Positions 45,012 through 54,141 of a stretch of DNA of 64,000 bases are shown one piece after another; position 1 is the first letter of the stretch; the number at the start of each line of letters is the position of its first letter. The translations under genes were made by a program, and so were the position numbers. The notes below the pieces were generated by a model. The model did no database searches, was not told where the DNA came from, and saw only the letters and a list, made by a program, of their open reading frames with translations. Source of the DNA: Cyanobacteriota bacterium (lineage in GTDB: Bacteria; Cyanobacteriota; Vampirovibrionia; Vampirovibrionales; Vampirovibrionaceae); NCBI GenBank assembly GCA_019751815.1, contig JAIEMW010000003.1, forward strand, positions 1-64,000. The letters are read 5' to 3'.

Positions 45012-45254
45012 TTAGGTATCTTGGAAGGGTCGGGTCACAATTTCCCCGTCTGCTCCCAGCGTTTTAACCAACTCATCGACTTGCCCGCGAGCTGCAGTGA
45101 GGGCTTTTTGACAAAATTTGAGGTGCCCCACCCCTTCCTCAAATAGGGTTAACGCATTTTCTAAAGGCAGTTGTGGGGATTTAAATGCCTCTAAAATACT
45201 GTCCAGCCGTTCACTGGCCTGACTAAAACTGAGCTTTTCTGATTCACGCGCCAT
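45012..45254 (-). CDS. xseB: Exodeoxyribonuclease VII small subunit
   Basis: 80 residues. ATG 45254 has GGAGG nine bases upstream; the longer in-frame reading to 45323 lies wholly inside xseA. Coiled two-helix protein with LSFSQASERLDSILEAFKS and LPLENALTLFEEGVGHLKFC, the family pattern. It forms several-to-one complexes with XseA that degrade single-stranded DNA. Its start overlaps the xseA stop by 11 bp, indicating translational coupling. Confidence 0.93.
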   Translation of the reverse strand: MARESEKLSFSQASERLDSILEAFKSPQLPLENALTLFEEGVGHLKFCQKALTAARGQVDELVKTLGADGEIVTRPFQDT

Positions 45255-46557
45255 GAGAAAGAACCTCCACTTGAATAGGACCATCTGAAAACTCAACTTG
45301 TAGCCGATCACCCACCGCCACATCGCTTCGATGAGTGACCCACTGCGGTTTAGTACTGCCTGATTTTACCAAACCCACTCGGGTATAGCCTCTTTTAAGA
45401 ACAGCCAGAGGATTATAAGCGTCTAGAGCTTCAGCATAAAGTGCTAATTGCTGCGAGCGATGATGCAGGACGCCTTCTATCCCTGACAAAAGTTTCTCTT
45501 GCTGATAACCCAACGTTGCAGACGCTCTTTCCAACGTATGCCCCTGAATTTGAATCAGGCGATCCGCACGCTCGTCCAACCAGCGTTCTCTTTGATAAAA
45601 GACCTGCTCCATACCGTGGATTAGAGCGGCTTCTTGCGCATTATAGTAGGCCACTTGTTCTAAAAAATCAGGGACAGCGTACTCTGCCGCCGCTGTTGGA
45701 GTAGATACAGAGAGGTCTGCCGCTGCGTCTGCCAAGGAGAAATCTGGCTCATGGCCTATACCGGTGATTATTGGAAGCTTTGAAGCAAATATAGCCCGTA
45801 CAACAGGCTCCTGGCTGAAACAGAACAAGTCTTCCAGAGAACCACCCCCTCGAGCGACAATCAGCACATCCAGCCCGTACTCTGGTCGGTTCAATTCCTC
45901 AATAGCACGGGCAATCTCTAAAGCTGCCGCTTCGCCTTGGACGGCCACAGGATGAAGTAACACAGAGACCAAAGGATTTTTACGCCGAAGCACCCGAAGC
46001 ATATCGTGGATAACGGCACCTGTAGAAGAGGTAATGATCCCTATCTTAGAGGGATTATCAGGAATGTCTTGCTTGTATTCTTCTCGAAACAGCCCTTCGG
46101 CAGTCAACTTTTCCTTCAGCTGCAAAAAAGCCAACTGCAGGGTGCCCATGCCCACTGGCTCCAGCTTTTTCAGCACCAGAGAATACGTTCCACTCGGGCG
46201 GTATATCTCCAAAACACCCGTGGCAAATACATCCATCCCTTCTTCAAGCTCAAAGACAAGACTTCGAGATAAGCTAGCCCATATAATCCCACTGATGGCA
46301 GCTTGCGAATCTTTGAGCGTGAAATACACATGCCCGCGCGAGGAACGCTTAATATTGGTCATTTCTCCCCGAACCATCACTGGGCCAGAGAGAAGGGGAT
46401 CCTGCTGGATCTTCTCACTCAGATACTGAGTAAGCTCTCCCACACTGAGATAGCCCAGACCGTCTGCCTCTAGGGCTGCCAACGCATCAGCAGCAAATTC
46501 AGAAGCCAAATCATCTGCACCACTTGATTTTTTCCCACGCGCTTTTTGTTCGGCCAT
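45244..46557 (-). CDS. xseA: Exodeoxyribonuclease VII large subunit
   Basis: 437 residues from ATG 46557 (a TTG nine codons upstream is possible). N-terminal OB-fold domain after a ~40-residue Ala/Lys-rich leader (YLSVGELTQYLSEKI, VRGEMTNIKRSSRGHVYFTL), then the catalytic core: IGIITSSTGAVIHDML, VLIVARGGGSLEDLF, ITGIGHEPDFSLADAAADLS and STPTAAAEYAVP. All conserved core residues are present. Degrades ssDNA to oligonucleotides with XseB; functions in DNA repair. Confidence 0.94.
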   Translation of the reverse strand: MAEQKARGKKSSGADDLASEFAADALAALEADGLGYLSVGELTQYLSEKIQQDPLLSGPVMVRGEMTNIKRSSRGHVYFTLKDSQAAISGIIWASLSRSLVFELEEGMDVFATGVLEIYRPSGTYSLVLKKLEPVGMGTLQLAFLQLKEKLTAEGLFREEYKQDIPDNPSKIGIITSSTGAVIHDMLRVLRRKNPLVSVLLHPVAVQGEAAALEIARAIEELNRPEYGLDVLIVARGGGSLEDLFCFSQEPVVRAIFASKLPIITGIGHEPDFSLADAAADLSVSTPTAAAEYAVPDFLEQVAYYNAQEAALIHGMEQVFYQRERWLDERADRLIQIQGHTLERASATLGYQQEKLLSGIEGVLHHRSQQLALYAEALDAYNPLAVLKRGYTRVGLVKSGSTKPQWVTHRSDVAVGDRLQVEFSDGPIQVEVLSHGA

Positions 46558-46623
46558 AGCGGGTATTAGACACACTTTCTGCAAAATGATGGAACGTGAT
46601 GAGATTGAGCTGCTAGAGAGAGA

Positions 46624-47130
46624 CTATTGATTCGACTCAATATCACCCATAAAGTTTTTGAAATCAGAGGGTTTCAGGTCTTTAACAAATTCTCTAAAGG
46701 CTTCTTTCTCAGCTTCATCGCGGGCTTGATCGGTAGAAATAGTCCCTTCTGCCACGACTTGCGATGTCGCAAAAATGGGAGCACTGGCTTTTAACGCAAG
46801 GGCAATCGCATCGGAGGGTCGTGAATCAATAATATGAGTATGGCCTTCTTTATGCACCAGATGAATTGAGGCGAAATAAGTGTCTGAGCTGAGATCGTTA
46901 ATCTCGACACGGGTCAATTCAAAGCCCATCTCATTGCACATATTAAAAATCAAGTCATGTGTCATTGGCCGTGCAGTTTTAATATCTTCCAACTGGCGAA
47001 TAATCGCGCTGGCTTCTGCTGTACCAATCCAAATAGGTAATGCCCTACGACCTTCTTTGTCATTAAGCACCACAATGGGAGTTCCCGTACGCGAATCTAG
47101 AGCGATACCCATCACGAAAAGTTCAATCAA
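46624..47130 (-). CDS. Bifunctional nuclease-family (DUF151) protein
   Basis: 168 residues. Motifs of PF02577: GIALDSRTGTPIVVLNDKEG (8-27), LPIWIGTAEASAI, RPMTHDLI and IDSRPSDAIALALKASAPIF, all in order. Plant and some bacterial members cut RNA and DNA; in Thermotoga the structure is known but the cellular role is not. The start is TTG (47130); no ATG precedes it in frame before the upstream sequence becomes unsuitable. The C-terminal ~35 residues are acidic and helical. Lies between lepB and xseA on the same strand. Confidence 0.88.
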   Translation of the reverse strand: MIELFVMGIALDSRTGTPIVVLNDKEGRRALPIWIGTAEASAIIRQLEDIKTARPMTHDLIFNMCNEMGFELTRVEINDLSSDTYFASIHLVHKEGHTHIIDSRPSDAIALALKASAPIFATSQVVAEGTISTDQARDEAEKEAFREFVKDLKPSDFKNFMGDIESNQ

Positions 47131-47200
47131 TTGGTCAGAAATGACGACACGCCCTCCCGGCTGAACACGATGCTCCCTATTATACTGTAAGATGTGTCAC

Positions 47201-48355
47201 CTAAGGTGAATTTTCTGTGCCCTTGGCCGGATCCAAAAAGCCAAATCGAAACACAGGCCAAACCCGGTACACAGCACGGCCCAACACCCGCTTTGTCGGC
47301 TCAAACCCAAAGTATCGTCCATCTAGACTTCGGTTACGGTTATCGCCCATTAAAAAATAATGGCCCTTGGGAACAACCACCGGTCCACAAATCCGCCGAG
47401 GAAGTTCTCGAGTACATGTAGTCGCCAGTTCCTTCACATAAGGCTCATCCAGCTTTTTCCCGTTCACATAAACCCCGTCAAGAGGGCGAACATCCACCGT
47501 TTCCCCAGGCAGTGCAATCAAACGCTTGATGTAGGCCACGTCAATATTGGACTCCTTAGGATAAATAAAAGAGGAAATCCCGGTCCAACGGAGCAAACGC
47601 CCTACCGGATCAGCAGGTAGTTCTGTCTGCGGAGGGTAGAAGACCAAAATATCACCCCTGTGATAAGGCCGAAACCATTTTGTCACTTTTTCTATCACCA
47701 GGCGATCATCAATCAGCAAAGTGGGCACCATCGATTCAGACGGAATCATCCTGAGCTCACCAATCCCTTGCTTGGTAATCACCAGAAAGAATAGCACTGT
47801 GAGAATTACTTCCGTGATTTCCCTGGCCAAATACAATCCAGAAAACAATGTTTGTCTTGGCTTTAAGGAATCAGCAGCGTCTAAAATACGTTCAATCGTG
47901 ACATTAAATTCTCTCAAAACCTGATTAATCAACGCGTCATTCAGTTGCAGCAAAGCCATCAAGACATGCTCGACGTCCACCTTGCTGTCAGAGGCTAGAC
48001 GGCCCCCGTCTTGCAGCAATTTCTGCTCTAAAGCAAGCTGGAGCGTCTCATCCTGCTCTAGTTTTGGGGCAATATGCAACTGTTTTTGGCCCGATTGCCC
48101 TTCTTCCACCAGAGATTCCAGTCGGCGTAACAAGGTTTTAGGCCTCACCGCCATGGCCTTCATCAGGCGATCGACTCGGTTAAACAGCCTGGCACTCAGC
48201 AAAAAGGCAAAAAGAACATCGCTACACGTTAATGCCTCTTGCCGCTTCTTCTTTGAGGCATCAATCCGTTGAAGAAAAGACCAGATTTCTTTCACATCGT
48301 CGGCGACGATCCCGCGGGTTAATTGGTTTTCTGGACTGATAGGGCGGGCTGTCAT
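47201..48355 (-). CDS. lepB: Signal peptidase I with N-terminal Clp-N-like domain
   Basis: 384 residues, against 170-320 in typical enzymes. Residues ~175-195 are a membrane helix; the catalytic part holds IPSESMVPTLL with nucleophile S208, DRLVIEKVTKWF, DVAYIKRLIALPGE with general-base K277, and MGDNRNRSLDGRYFG (box E). It removes signal peptides on the outer face of the inner membrane. The first ~165 residues are cytosolic and contain two helical repeats, SDVLFAFLLSARLFN and VDVEHVLMALLQLNDAL, which resemble the Clp N-domain repeats of ClpA/ClpB/ClpC (HxLxALL pattern). This fusion is unusual. The start overlaps the stop of the GGDEF gene by four bases (ATGA). Confidence 0.9.
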   Translation of the reverse strand: MTARPISPENQLTRGIVADDVKEIWSFLQRIDASKKKRQEALTCSDVLFAFLLSARLFNRVDRLMKAMAVRPKTLLRRLESLVEEGQSGQKQLHIAPKLEQDETLQLALEQKLLQDGGRLASDSKVDVEHVLMALLQLNDALINQVLREFNVTIERILDAADSLKPRQTLFSGLYLAREITEVILTVLFFLVITKQGIGELRMIPSESMVPTLLIDDRLVIEKVTKWFRPYHRGDILVFYPPQTELPADPVGRLLRWTGISSFIYPKESNIDVAYIKRLIALPGETVDVRPLDGVYVNGKKLDEPYVKELATTCTRELPRRICGPVVVPKGHYFLMGDNRNRSLDGRYFGFEPTKRVLGRAVYRVWPVFRFGFLDPAKGTENSP

Positions 48356-49944
48356 CCGGCTGAACTCGATTTAATGTCATTTGATTTGGCATCATCGGGG
48401 GAAAACTCAACCCGGTTTCGCCCTCGCTTCTTGGCAATGTAGAGCAACTCATCAGCTTTCTTAATCAAATCAGAAGCCGATTCCTCTTTCGCCGTCATGG
48501 ACGCAAGCCCGATACTCACCTTGGTCGGGAGTTGTGTTTCTTTCCACTGCAGTGGAGTTTCCTCAATCAAACGACGGAACCGCTCACAGGCAACCACAGC
48601 GTTACCCAGTGGGGTTTCTGAGAAGATCACCACAATTTCTTCCCCCCCGTAACGGGCGACAAAATCCACCACGCGAAAACATTCTGTGGCCTTTTGTGCA
48701 ATGTGGCGAATCACCTCATCACCCAATTGATGTCCCCACGTATCATTGAACTCTTTAAAATTATCAATATCGATCACGGCAAGCGATAGATCAAGTTCAT
48801 AGCGTCGAGCCCGACGGAATTCGCGGTCAAATGTCATCATAAAGTGACGGTAGTTAAATAATCCCGTCATCCCATCCGTGATCGCCAAAATTTCCGCCTG
48901 AGAGTATAGATATCTCAGCTTCATTAACAATTTAATTTCATCTTGAACCAGCCCCACAGGGAACATGGCTTCAAACTTGGTTAATGGTTTGGCGTACAAA
49001 ACCAAATGCCCGATCAACTCTTCATCCACAAAGATGTCATGACGGTACGTCGTTTTGTACTGTGTGCCAGTAGCAGTGCTTGCCTGTGTTTCTTCAGTCT
49101 CTTCCACTGCATCTCCGACCAAATCCATCTCCTGGACATCAAATAGACGTGGATTTGAGGCTCTGTCGCGAAGATACTGGAATGTTTCTTCTTTCAAAGG
49201 CTCTAATTCTGATCGATGGACTTTTTGTCCGTCCGGTATATGGAACGTGAGTAAGCGAGGGTCACGGTTGCGGTCATTATAGAAGATGGCTGCAAGATCG
49301 TAGTCCAAGATACTCTCCAGCAGGCTAAAGAGCATGTAATTCATCAGGCTTTTGTCGTGTACCAAATCATTCAGATGACGAAATTCATTCATTAAGGTCG
49401 ACTCAATCAAGGCTTTATCCAAGATTTGAGTCAATCGTGTCCGAATATTGGTGGCGCTCTCTCCGTTCTCACCCGTATCCACCTGGTTTAAAGAGCGAAG
49501 ATATGTTTTCTCTTCAACATCAATCTGTTGGTAGATTTGCAATAACATGGCCACTTGTTTTGCCAAATTAATGGCCAAGGCGTCGCGGGCGATAAAGGCA
49601 TCTGCACCAGCCTTAAACCCCCAAAACTTATCCATTTTTTCATCGCCGACGGATACCAAGATTAAGGGAATTTTTTGCGTCACCGGATCGTTTTTGAGGA
49701 GACGGCAAAACTGATAACCATTAATATCTGGCAGCAGGATATCCGCCACGATAATGTCTGGGATGGTTGCATAGACTGTGTTAATGGCTTCAGTCCCTGT
49801 TTTTGCAAAGCAGACCTGATAGCCATCCTTTTGCTGGAGCGTTTTATATTCTTTATGACGCTTGAGGTCTGGTTCAACAACCAGAACGCTAACTTGCCGC
49901 ATTTCGGCATTATCATGTTCAAGATTGACTTTGGTTTCCACCAT
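48352..49944 (-). CDS. Response regulator with GGDEF diguanylate cyclase output
   Basis: 530 residues. Receiver ~17-140 with acidic pocket VEPD and phospho-acceptor D68 (VADILLPDINGYQFC); the usual conserved Lys region reads AFIARDAL, so the lysine may be lost. A middle region ~150-350 is GAF-like in predicted strand pattern. GGDEF domain ~355-515: ITDGMTGLFNYRHF, VIDIDNFKEFNDTWGH (metal and base-binding residues intact) and ARYGGEEIVVIF (active GGEEx variant). No RxxD inhibitory site is obvious before GGEEI. Predicted to make c-di-GMP when activated. Translationally coupled to lepB by overlap; divergent from the HD-GYP gene. Confidence 0.9.
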   Translation of the reverse strand: MVETKVNLEHDNAEMRQVSVLVVEPDLKRHKEYKTLQQKDGYQVCFAKTGTEAINTVYATIPDIIVADILLPDINGYQFCRLLKNDPVTQKIPLILVSVGDEKMDKFWGFKAGADAFIARDALAINLAKQVAMLLQIYQQIDVEEKTYLRSLNQVDTGENGESATNIRTRLTQILDKALIESTLMNEFRHLNDLVHDKSLMNYMLFSLLESILDYDLAAIFYNDRNRDPRLLTFHIPDGQKVHRSELEPLKEETFQYLRDRASNPRLFDVQEMDLVGDAVEETEETQASTATGTQYKTTYRHDIFVDEELIGHLVLYAKPLTKFEAMFPVGLVQDEIKLLMKLRYLYSQAEILAITDGMTGLFNYRHFMMTFDREFRRARRYELDLSLAVIDIDNFKEFNDTWGHQLGDEVIRHIAQKATECFRVVDFVARYGGEEIVVIFSETPLGNAVVACERFRRLIEETPLQWKETQLPTKVSIGLASMTAKEESASDLIKKADELLYIAKKRGRNRVEFSPDDAKSNDIKSSSAG

Positions 49945-50227
49945 CGATCCTGTCTAAACTAGTCCTGTCTAAATCAAAACTCAAATCACAGCAGCCTACC
50001 CAGAAAACTCTGCTTCTCATTATCAACGAGAAAAGGGCAAACGTGCAAGCCGGGGTAGGCAATCTTACGGTTCTGTGGTCATTATTGTATATTTAGATCG
50101 TGTCATGAGTCTGGCAGCCTCCATCGCCTGAGGGAAGATTTTCTGATTGCAATTCGATATGATTGGGAAGTTTCATTCACCTCGTTTTAAGTCGCATTTG
50201 TATCCAAGCAATTGACTGGATTGTGCT
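49945..50227. promoter_or_regulatory. Divergent region between c-di-GMP synthesis and degradation genes
   Basis: 283 bp without a gene. It contains a direct repeat TCCTGTCTAAA (49948-49958 and 49963-49973) next to the GGDEF gene start, the hairpin region annotated separately, and an A+T-rich TTGTATATTTAGAT stretch (50085-50100 region) that could be a -10 for the plus-strand gene. No good ribosome site precedes ATG 50228. Confidence 0.4.
49994..50060 (+). ncRNA. Candidate structured leader RNA
   Basis: GCCTACCC (49994-50001) pairs with GGGTAGGC (50053-50060), eight perfect pairs, enclosing a TTCTC/GAGAA hairpin (50014-50018/50028-50032) and the single-stranded stretch AAAAGGGCAAACGTGC. The GGGCAAAC and nearby AAGCC blocks recall parts of the c-di-GMP-I (GEMM) riboswitch, but the second stem-loop and tetraloop receptor of GEMM are not seen. 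It would lie ~170 nt ahead of the HD-GYP gene. Whether it is transcribed is unknown. Confidence 0.35.
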
Positions 50228-52948
50228 ATGCCTAAAGCGCCTCGTTCAAAAACAACATCCTCCAAGGATTCTGCAGCAAAAAAGCCGGCCCAAAAATCTT
50301 CTGATGCGCGCTTTAGCTCAATAGAGGGTCTGGTTGAACTTGACCGTAAAGACTTAGAACAGAAGGAAGACGCAGAAGCTTTATATCAGCTTAGCTTACT
50401 CCTCACATTTAAAAAAGATTACACCCAAGCCATCGAACTCCTTGAAAAGGCGCAACGCATTTTCACCAAAAACAGAGAGTTTCTGGGTGCCCTCTGGTGC
50501 ATGATCGAACTGGCCTGGCAAAGATACAATAGCCCCAATGATACGGATGGTGTGACCAAGGCAAACCGCTTGTTTGCCGAAGCCCAAAAGATGATCAACA
50601 GCCACATCAACGAATCTGGCATTAATGAAGCCAGAGCCAGACTGTTGCATTATCAAGGACTCGCCAGGTACCTTCACGGAGAATTCGGCCAAGGGATTAA
50701 ACTCATCCTGGATGCCAGAAGCTACTGCCGTCCTCAAGGCTTAGAAGCCGCAAAAATTTTGGACACACTGGGGATTCACTACGAAAAAACGGGGGATTAC
50801 CGCCGGGCGATTGATTGCCTCCACCAGGCTCTCAACATTAAAAAACAGATTAATATTCCCTGGGAAATCGCCATCACAGGTCAAATCTTGGGCCGGCTCT
50901 ATCTCTCACAAGAAGACTTTGTGTCAGCCTCACGTTTTCTGAGCGAGTCTCTTCAACTCAGTACAAGCCTAGGAGATACCAAGAGAACCGCCAGTATCCA
51001 TAACGAACTGATTAAGCTCCATATCCAAAAGCACGAGTTTGATGACGCGCTTGGCATGATTACCGAAATGGAAGGGGCGATGAGCCAGAATGTCTCCCCT
51101 GTTCTACTGGCAAATGCGCTTTTTTATAAAGCCTTTATTGCCTATATCCATAAAGACTTTACCCTTTGCTCTCAAATCGCCCAAAAAGATGTCCTGCCAG
51201 TCTTTAAAAAGTATCGCTACCGCAAAGGTCTAGGTAAGGTATATCGATTGATGGCATGCCTGGAGAGTATTCGGGGAGAAACCCGAAAAGCCATTGAGAC
51301 CATGGGCGAGGCCCTGTCTCTCTTCAAAGAAATCAAAGAAATGGACGAGCTTGCCAAGACCCACTTTGAGCTCGGCAAAATTTTTCACCACCTGGGCGAA
51401 CCCAAGCTGGCCTTAAGCAGTATGTTGGAAGCCTTAAAAGTTGCAGAAATCAATGGTTTTCGTTTTCTGACCAGCTATATTGAAGATGAGATATACCGTA
51501 TTGATGAAGCCAAGTGGCAAGAAATTGTCCATAAGCGGGCCAATCACGAACGTATTTTTGAAAAAGAGCACACCTTACTGGATGCCCTTTCTGCGCTAAG
51601 CGGTGAGGCCCAGACCCGAGGGGATTCTCGAAGTACGACAAAACCTTCTGCCTCAGCTGCCGTGATGTCTGAAGACAATCGAATGCGCTCAATGCTTTCC
51701 TTACTTCGGGTGGGCCAAGCCATGGCCGGAGAACGAGACGTAGACAAACTGCTCTACCTGATCAAAGAGGAGACCGAACGCTCCCTGGATGCGGATCGCT
51801 GCACTGTCTTTATGTATGACAGGGACCGTAATGAACTCTGGTCCAAAGTGGCCTCTGGGCTAGATAAAGTGACAGACGAAATTCGTTTTCCCGCACACTT
51901 AGGCCTGGCTGGCTATGTCTGTAAAACCGGGGAGATTCTCAACATCAAGGATGCCTATTCTGACCCTCGTTTTAATAAGGAAGTCGATAAAAAGACTGGC
52001 TATAAGACTGAGAACCTGATCTGCATCCCAATGAGAAACCGGAAAATGGAAATTATGGGTGTTTTTCAGGTGCTCAACAAGCGCAATGGACACTTTGAAA
52101 AAGCCGATGAAGACCTATTGATGGCAATTGCTGCCAGTGCAGGTGTTGCTCTGGAAAATGCCCAGCTGACCACTGACCGAAAAACTGCCTTTGAAAGCTT
52201 TATCAAAACACTGTCAAGCACGATTGATGCCCGAGATCCTATCACAGCAGGTCACTCGGAGCGGGTTGCTGAGTACTCAACCCTACTTGGGGACGAGATG
52301 AAAATGGACTACGATGAGGTAGAAGCCCTTAAATATGCCTCTCTACTCCATGACATCGGGAAAATTGGGATTCGAGAAGACATTTTGATTAAAGACGGCC
52401 GGCTCACTCAAAAAGAGTACCGGCATATCCAAAAACACGCCTACTATACGTATGAAATTTTGAAAAACATTCACTTTGAAAAACACCTGAGGCTGATTCC
52501 AGAAATTGCTGCCTCACACCACGAGAAAATGGACGGCAGCGGGTATTTCCGAGGCCTTGATGGAAAAGAGATACCGATATCGGGTCGGATTTTAGCCATC
52601 AGCGATGTGTTTGACGCAATTACCTCTCGCCGGCATTACCGGAACCGAATGCCTTTTGATAAAGTTCTCAGTGTGTTACACCGTGATGCAGGCACCCATT
52701 TTGATCCCGACTGTGTAGAAGCCTTCTTCAATGTTCGTGTGGTTAATTTGGCAGAAGTGTTGATTATGGAAAAACACATCGAACTGCCCGAAAAACGCTT
52801 TACCTTGCTGAAAGAAATCGACAATCAGGTGTCTGTTCGCGAGTACGGCGAACTGCTGAAGAAGGAAAAGATGTCAAAAGCGGAAGCAGACATCCATAGA
52901 GCTTTTTCAAGCATCTACCATATGGGCCACTTGTCCGATCTAGACTAA
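50228..52948 (+). CDS. TPR-GAF-HD-GYP protein, probable c-di-GMP phosphodiesterase
   Basis: 906 residues. A Lys/Ser-rich start (1-~35), then about nine TPR-type helical pairs to ~430 (e.g. LLHYQGLARYLHGEFGQGIK, KILDTLGIHYEKTGDYRRAI, THFELGKIFHHLGEPKLAL), a GAF domain ~490-645 (SLDADRCTVFMYDRDRNELW, GLAGYVCKTGEILNIKDAY), and HD-GYP ~655-835. HD-GYP motifs: AGHSERVAEYS, SLLHDIGKIGI with H708/D709, HAYYTYEIL, ASHHEKMDGSGYFRGL and ISDVFDAITSRRHYR. All metal ligands are present; only GYP reads GYF. Soluble. Predicted to hydrolyse c-di-GMP under control of a ligand bound by GAF and partners bound by TPRs. Divergent from a diguanylate cyclase gene. Confidence 0.9.
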   Translation: MPKAPRSKTTSSKDSAAKKPAQKSSDARFSSIEGLVELDRKDLEQKEDAEALYQLSLLLTFKKDYTQAIELLEKAQRIFTKNREFLGALWCMIELAWQRYNSPNDTDGVTKANRLFAEAQKMINSHINESGINEARARLLHYQGLARYLHGEFGQGIKLILDARSYCRPQGLEAAKILDTLGIHYEKTGDYRRAIDCLHQALNIKKQINIPWEIAITGQILGRLYLSQEDFVSASRFLSESLQLSTSLGDTKRTASIHNELIKLHIQKHEFDDALGMITEMEGAMSQNVSPVLLANALFYKAFIAYIHKDFTLCSQIAQKDVLPVFKKYRYRKGLGKVYRLMACLESIRGETRKAIETMGEALSLFKEIKEMDELAKTHFELGKIFHHLGEPKLALSSMLEALKVAEINGFRFLTSYIEDEIYRIDEAKWQEIVHKRANHERIFEKEHTLLDALSALSGEAQTRGDSRSTTKPSASAAVMSEDNRMRSMLSLLRVGQAMAGERDVDKLLYLIKEETERSLDADRCTVFMYDRDRNELWSKVASGLDKVTDEIRFPAHLGLAGYVCKTGEILNIKDAYSDPRFNKEVDKKTGYKTENLICIPMRNRKMEIMGVFQVLNKRNGHFEKADEDLLMAIAASAGVALENAQLTTDRKTAFESFIKTLSSTIDARDPITAGHSERVAEYSTLLGDEMKMDYDEVEALKYASLLHDIGKIGIREDILIKDGRLTQKEYRHIQKHAYYTYEILKNIHFEKHLRLIPEIAASHHEKMDGSGYFRGLDGKEIPISGRILAISDVFDAITSRRHYRNRMPFDKVLSVLHRDAGTHFDPDCVEAFFNVRVVNLAEVLIMEKHIELPEKRFTLLKEIDNQVSVREYGELLKKEKMSKAEADIHRAFSSIYHMGHLSDLD

Positions 52949-52971
52949 GGGATAACGCCCCCAATTAAATC

Positions 52972-53259
52972 TCACCCAAGCGAACATTGCCCGGAGTCGG
53001 TTGCATCTGCCTTATCTTCTGCCTTAGGTTCTGCATGCTGCTCCTGATTGACTGCATCTAGAAGGGGAGTCTCTAAAAGACGCAGTTTTCGCTTGAATTC
53101 TTTGTAGAATCCACAATTCTTAACTTCTATCTCACCGTTGAGCTCCACCACGCCCAAGGCCAGGGCTTCCAACAAAGGGCAAGAGACACCTTTGACAAAG
53201 TACTCGCAGGAGTAACATTGATCTTCGGTTTCGATATGAATACAGCCATCATAGTACAC
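52972..53259 (-). CDS. Small cysteine-rich orphan protein
   Basis: 95 residues. Cysteines at 6, 15, 18, 27 and 49 (DGCIHIE, QCYSCEYFVKGVSCP, VKNCGFYKEF) suggest a zinc or Fe-S site; the C-terminal third is charged and probably disordered. No signal peptide. It converges on the HD-GYP gene with 23 bp between stops. Family not recognised. Confidence 0.6.
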   Translation of the reverse strand: MYYDGCIHIETEDQCYSCEYFVKGVSCPLLEALALGVVELNGEIEVKNCGFYKEFKRKLRLLETPLLDAVNQEQHAEPKAEDKADATDSGQCSLG

Positions 53260-53291
53260 GACTGAAACACCTTTAAATAAGCTTTAGTTCA

Positions 53292-53309
53292 AAAAGTATA
53301 TTAACTTTT
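53292..53309. promoter_or_regulatory. Inverted repeat in A+T-rich divergent promoter region
   Basis: AAAAGT-ATATTA-ACTTTT, six-base arms, 33 bp upstream of the minus-strand cysteine-rich gene, in a 194-bp very A+T-rich gap (53260-53453) that also holds TATTATAAC (~53321-53330), a plausible -10 for either strand. A possible operator. Confidence 0.3.
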
Positions 53310-53453
53310 ACTTCTTACTCTATTATAACGTTTGTCTTTATAAAATTAAACCACTCTATAAAAATAAAATCTCCGCTCCATCTCCTCACCGCCCCAAATT
53401 AGCCCACGGTAACCGACTGGAAACAAGGGCTTCAAAAAGGGGAGAGTTACAAA

Positions 53454-54131
53454 ATGAAACATCGCCGCTTTTCCCCCTCGGGTCTGGCTTCCAGCGATGA
53501 CCTTAATTCACCGTTTAGCCCATTTTTCACGCAAGAGGCTTGGATTCTTAAGCGGACGATGACGTTTGTTGCCCGCCCACCTCCATGCTTAAATACGACC
53601 ATGTACACTTCCAGGGATCAACTTCAGTCTCAATCTGCGCTTATTCAGCTCAGCCCCGTCCAAGCCGAGGACAACCCAGCGCTGGCAAAACTCATTATTG
53701 AAACCCTGCTCGAGTTTGGATGCTCCGGTCCGGGCTATGCCTGTAACGACCCTGAAACCCAACAAATGTTTGAGACCTATGCCAACACTGGCTCTCAGCA
53801 AAAAAGCCGGTATTGGGTGCTCAAGCAAGCCGAGACCCTACTCGGCGGTGGTGGCTACGCGCCACTCAAGGGCGGGGGTAGTGATACTTGTGAACTCCAA
53901 AAGCTCTATTTTTCTCCCCGTTTAAGGGGGTTAGGTTGGGGGAAAAAGCTGATGGCCCATATCCTTGAGCAAGCTGCTCAAGACGGATACCGCCAGATGT
54001 ATCTAGAAACCATTCCCGAGATGACTCAGGCCATCTCACTATACGAGCGGATGGGGTTTACTTATATCGCCAATGCTTTGGGCGACACTGGCCATCACCG
54101 TTGTGATGTGTTTATGGTTAAACAGCTTTAG
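53454..54131 (+). CDS. GNAT-family N-acetyltransferase
   Basis: 225 residues. The GNAT core lies at ~62-225: LSPVQAEDNPALAKLIIE, LQKLYFSPRLRGLGWGKKLM (the acetyl-CoA loop R/QxxGxG/A, here RGLGWG), GYRQMYLETIPEMTQAISLY and ERMGFTYI. The first ~55 residues are an unrelated polar extension; GGGGAGAG nine bases before ATG 53454 supports the long form, though ATG inside could also be used. Acceptor unknown. The following gene starts 10 bp after the stop with its own GAGGA site. Confidence 0.82.
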   Translation: MKHRRFSPSGLASSDDLNSPFSPFFTQEAWILKRTMTFVARPPPCLNTTMYTSRDQLQSQSALIQLSPVQAEDNPALAKLIIETLLEFGCSGPGYACNDPETQQMFETYANTGSQQKSRYWVLKQAETLLGGGGYAPLKGGGSDTCELQKLYFSPRLRGLGWGKKLMAHILEQAAQDGYRQMYLETIPEMTQAISLYERMGFTYIANALGDTGHHRCDVFMVKQL

Positions 54132-54141
54132 AGGAACCGCT

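Noticed and set aside
49994..50100. Definite c-di-GMP-I riboswitch
   Set aside because: Only fragments of the consensus are present; the second helix with its tetraloop and the GGACGCAAAGCC block are missing.
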